From assembly GCF_000331025.1 (NCBI RefSeq), contig NC_020055.1, forward strand, positions 124,001-188,000: a stretch of 64,000 bases of DNA, in the 5' to 3' direction. The position numbers and the translations under genes are program-made. Below the pieces are notes generated by a model that was not told where the DNA came from, ran no database searches, and saw nothing but the letters and a program-made list of their open reading frames with translations. Shown piece after piece: positions 63,905 to 64,000 of this stretch. Position 1 is the stretch's first letter. Each line of letters starts with the position of its first letter. The DNA is from Maridesulfovibrio hydrothermalis AM13 = DSM 14728 (lineage in GTDB: Bacteria; Desulfobacterota; Desulfovibrionia; Desulfovibrionales; Desulfovibrionaceae).

Positions 63905-64000
63905 ACTTTCGTGTTCCCCCGAACTGTAACTTCAGTATGTGGTTGTATATAAAAGACTTATGGTTATAACTAAAATTATTTATTCTTTAGTCTGGTACGG

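Overview
The window looks like chromosomal DNA of a marine-type sulfate reducer of the Desulfovibrionaceae (my guess is the Maridesulfovibrio side, from moderate GC content and gene content; no comparison was run). The strongest taxonomic marker is the qrcABCD operon at the left edge, the periplasmic cytochrome c3:menaquinone oxidoreductase typical of these bacteria. It is supported by an HcpR-like regulator next to hybrid cluster protein genes, many small iron-sulfur proteins, and Desulfovibrio-style PilZ and CheV signalling genes. I saw no tRNA, rRNA, CRISPR, insertion sequence or prophage; the genes read as core plus lineage-specific chromosome.

Layout. 1-4250: end of qrcA, then qrcB, qrcC, qrcD and a strong terminator. 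4.6-8.4 kb (minus): a secreted protein, a cyclic-nucleotide-binding protein and a large ABC exporter with an enlarged ATPase domain. 8.6-11.7 kb (plus): an RsbW-type kinase, a STAS antagonist, a multipass permease-like protein, and a periplasmic rhodanese whose active-site region contains an in-frame TGA that I read as selenocysteine. 11.8-19.5 kb: a large MscS channel, shikimate kinase and chorismate synthase, a YbjQ-like protein and a hybrid histidine kinase. 19.7-27.2 kb: NAD synthetase, a receiver-HDOD protein, an ArnT-like glycosyltransferase with a PAP2 phosphatase, and a Maf/DUF115 protein. 27.4-39.4 kb: a cysteine synthase fused to a degenerate cysteinyl-tRNA synthetase, a CHASE2 adenylate cyclase, a type I secretion set (TolC, ABC, HlyD, TPR-glycosyltransferase) and CheV. 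39.7-45.9 kb: a nitrosative-stress/HcpR island (regulator, siroheme-type iron-sulfur protein, membrane iron-sulfur protein, ferredoxin, hcp with a doubled promoter-operator, iron-sulfur protein). 46-55.5 kb: FlgO lipoprotein, purine nucleoside phosphorylase, motAB, a PilZ protein, an unusual acetyl-CoA carboxylase-like set, and ssb. 55.8-64 kb (minus): PII and AmtB, a TPR lipoprotein, two PilZ paralogues flanking a small gene with a Fur-like operator, and a SWIM/SNF2 helicase.

How the genes fit together. Energy and redox stress form one theme: Qrc feeds periplasmic electrons to menaquinone, and the Hcp island probably detoxifies NO or its products under an FNR-type factor recognising TTGA half-sites. 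Second-messenger signalling is dense: one class III adenylate cyclase, one cNMP-domain protein, one CRP/FNR protein, and three PilZ proteins of which two keep the c-di-GMP motif. Cell-surface and motility functions recur (motAB, CheV, FlgO, Maf, type I secretion, lipid A-type modification).

Most worth following up: (i) the predicted selenocysteine rhodanese with a SECIS-like hairpin; (ii) the roughly 95-bp tandem duplication upstream of hcp, which creates two FNR-class-II-like promoters; (iii) the CysK-CysRS-like fusion that has lost the synthetase signature motifs; (iv) the carboxylase set with an alpha-beta fusion and a double-biotinyl carrier whose biotinylation motif is RMKR; (v) the ABC exporter with about 250 extra residues between Q-loop and signature motif; (vi) the small gene with a Fur-like palindrome overlapping its -10 box. 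Functions come from motif recognition by eye; no database search was possible.
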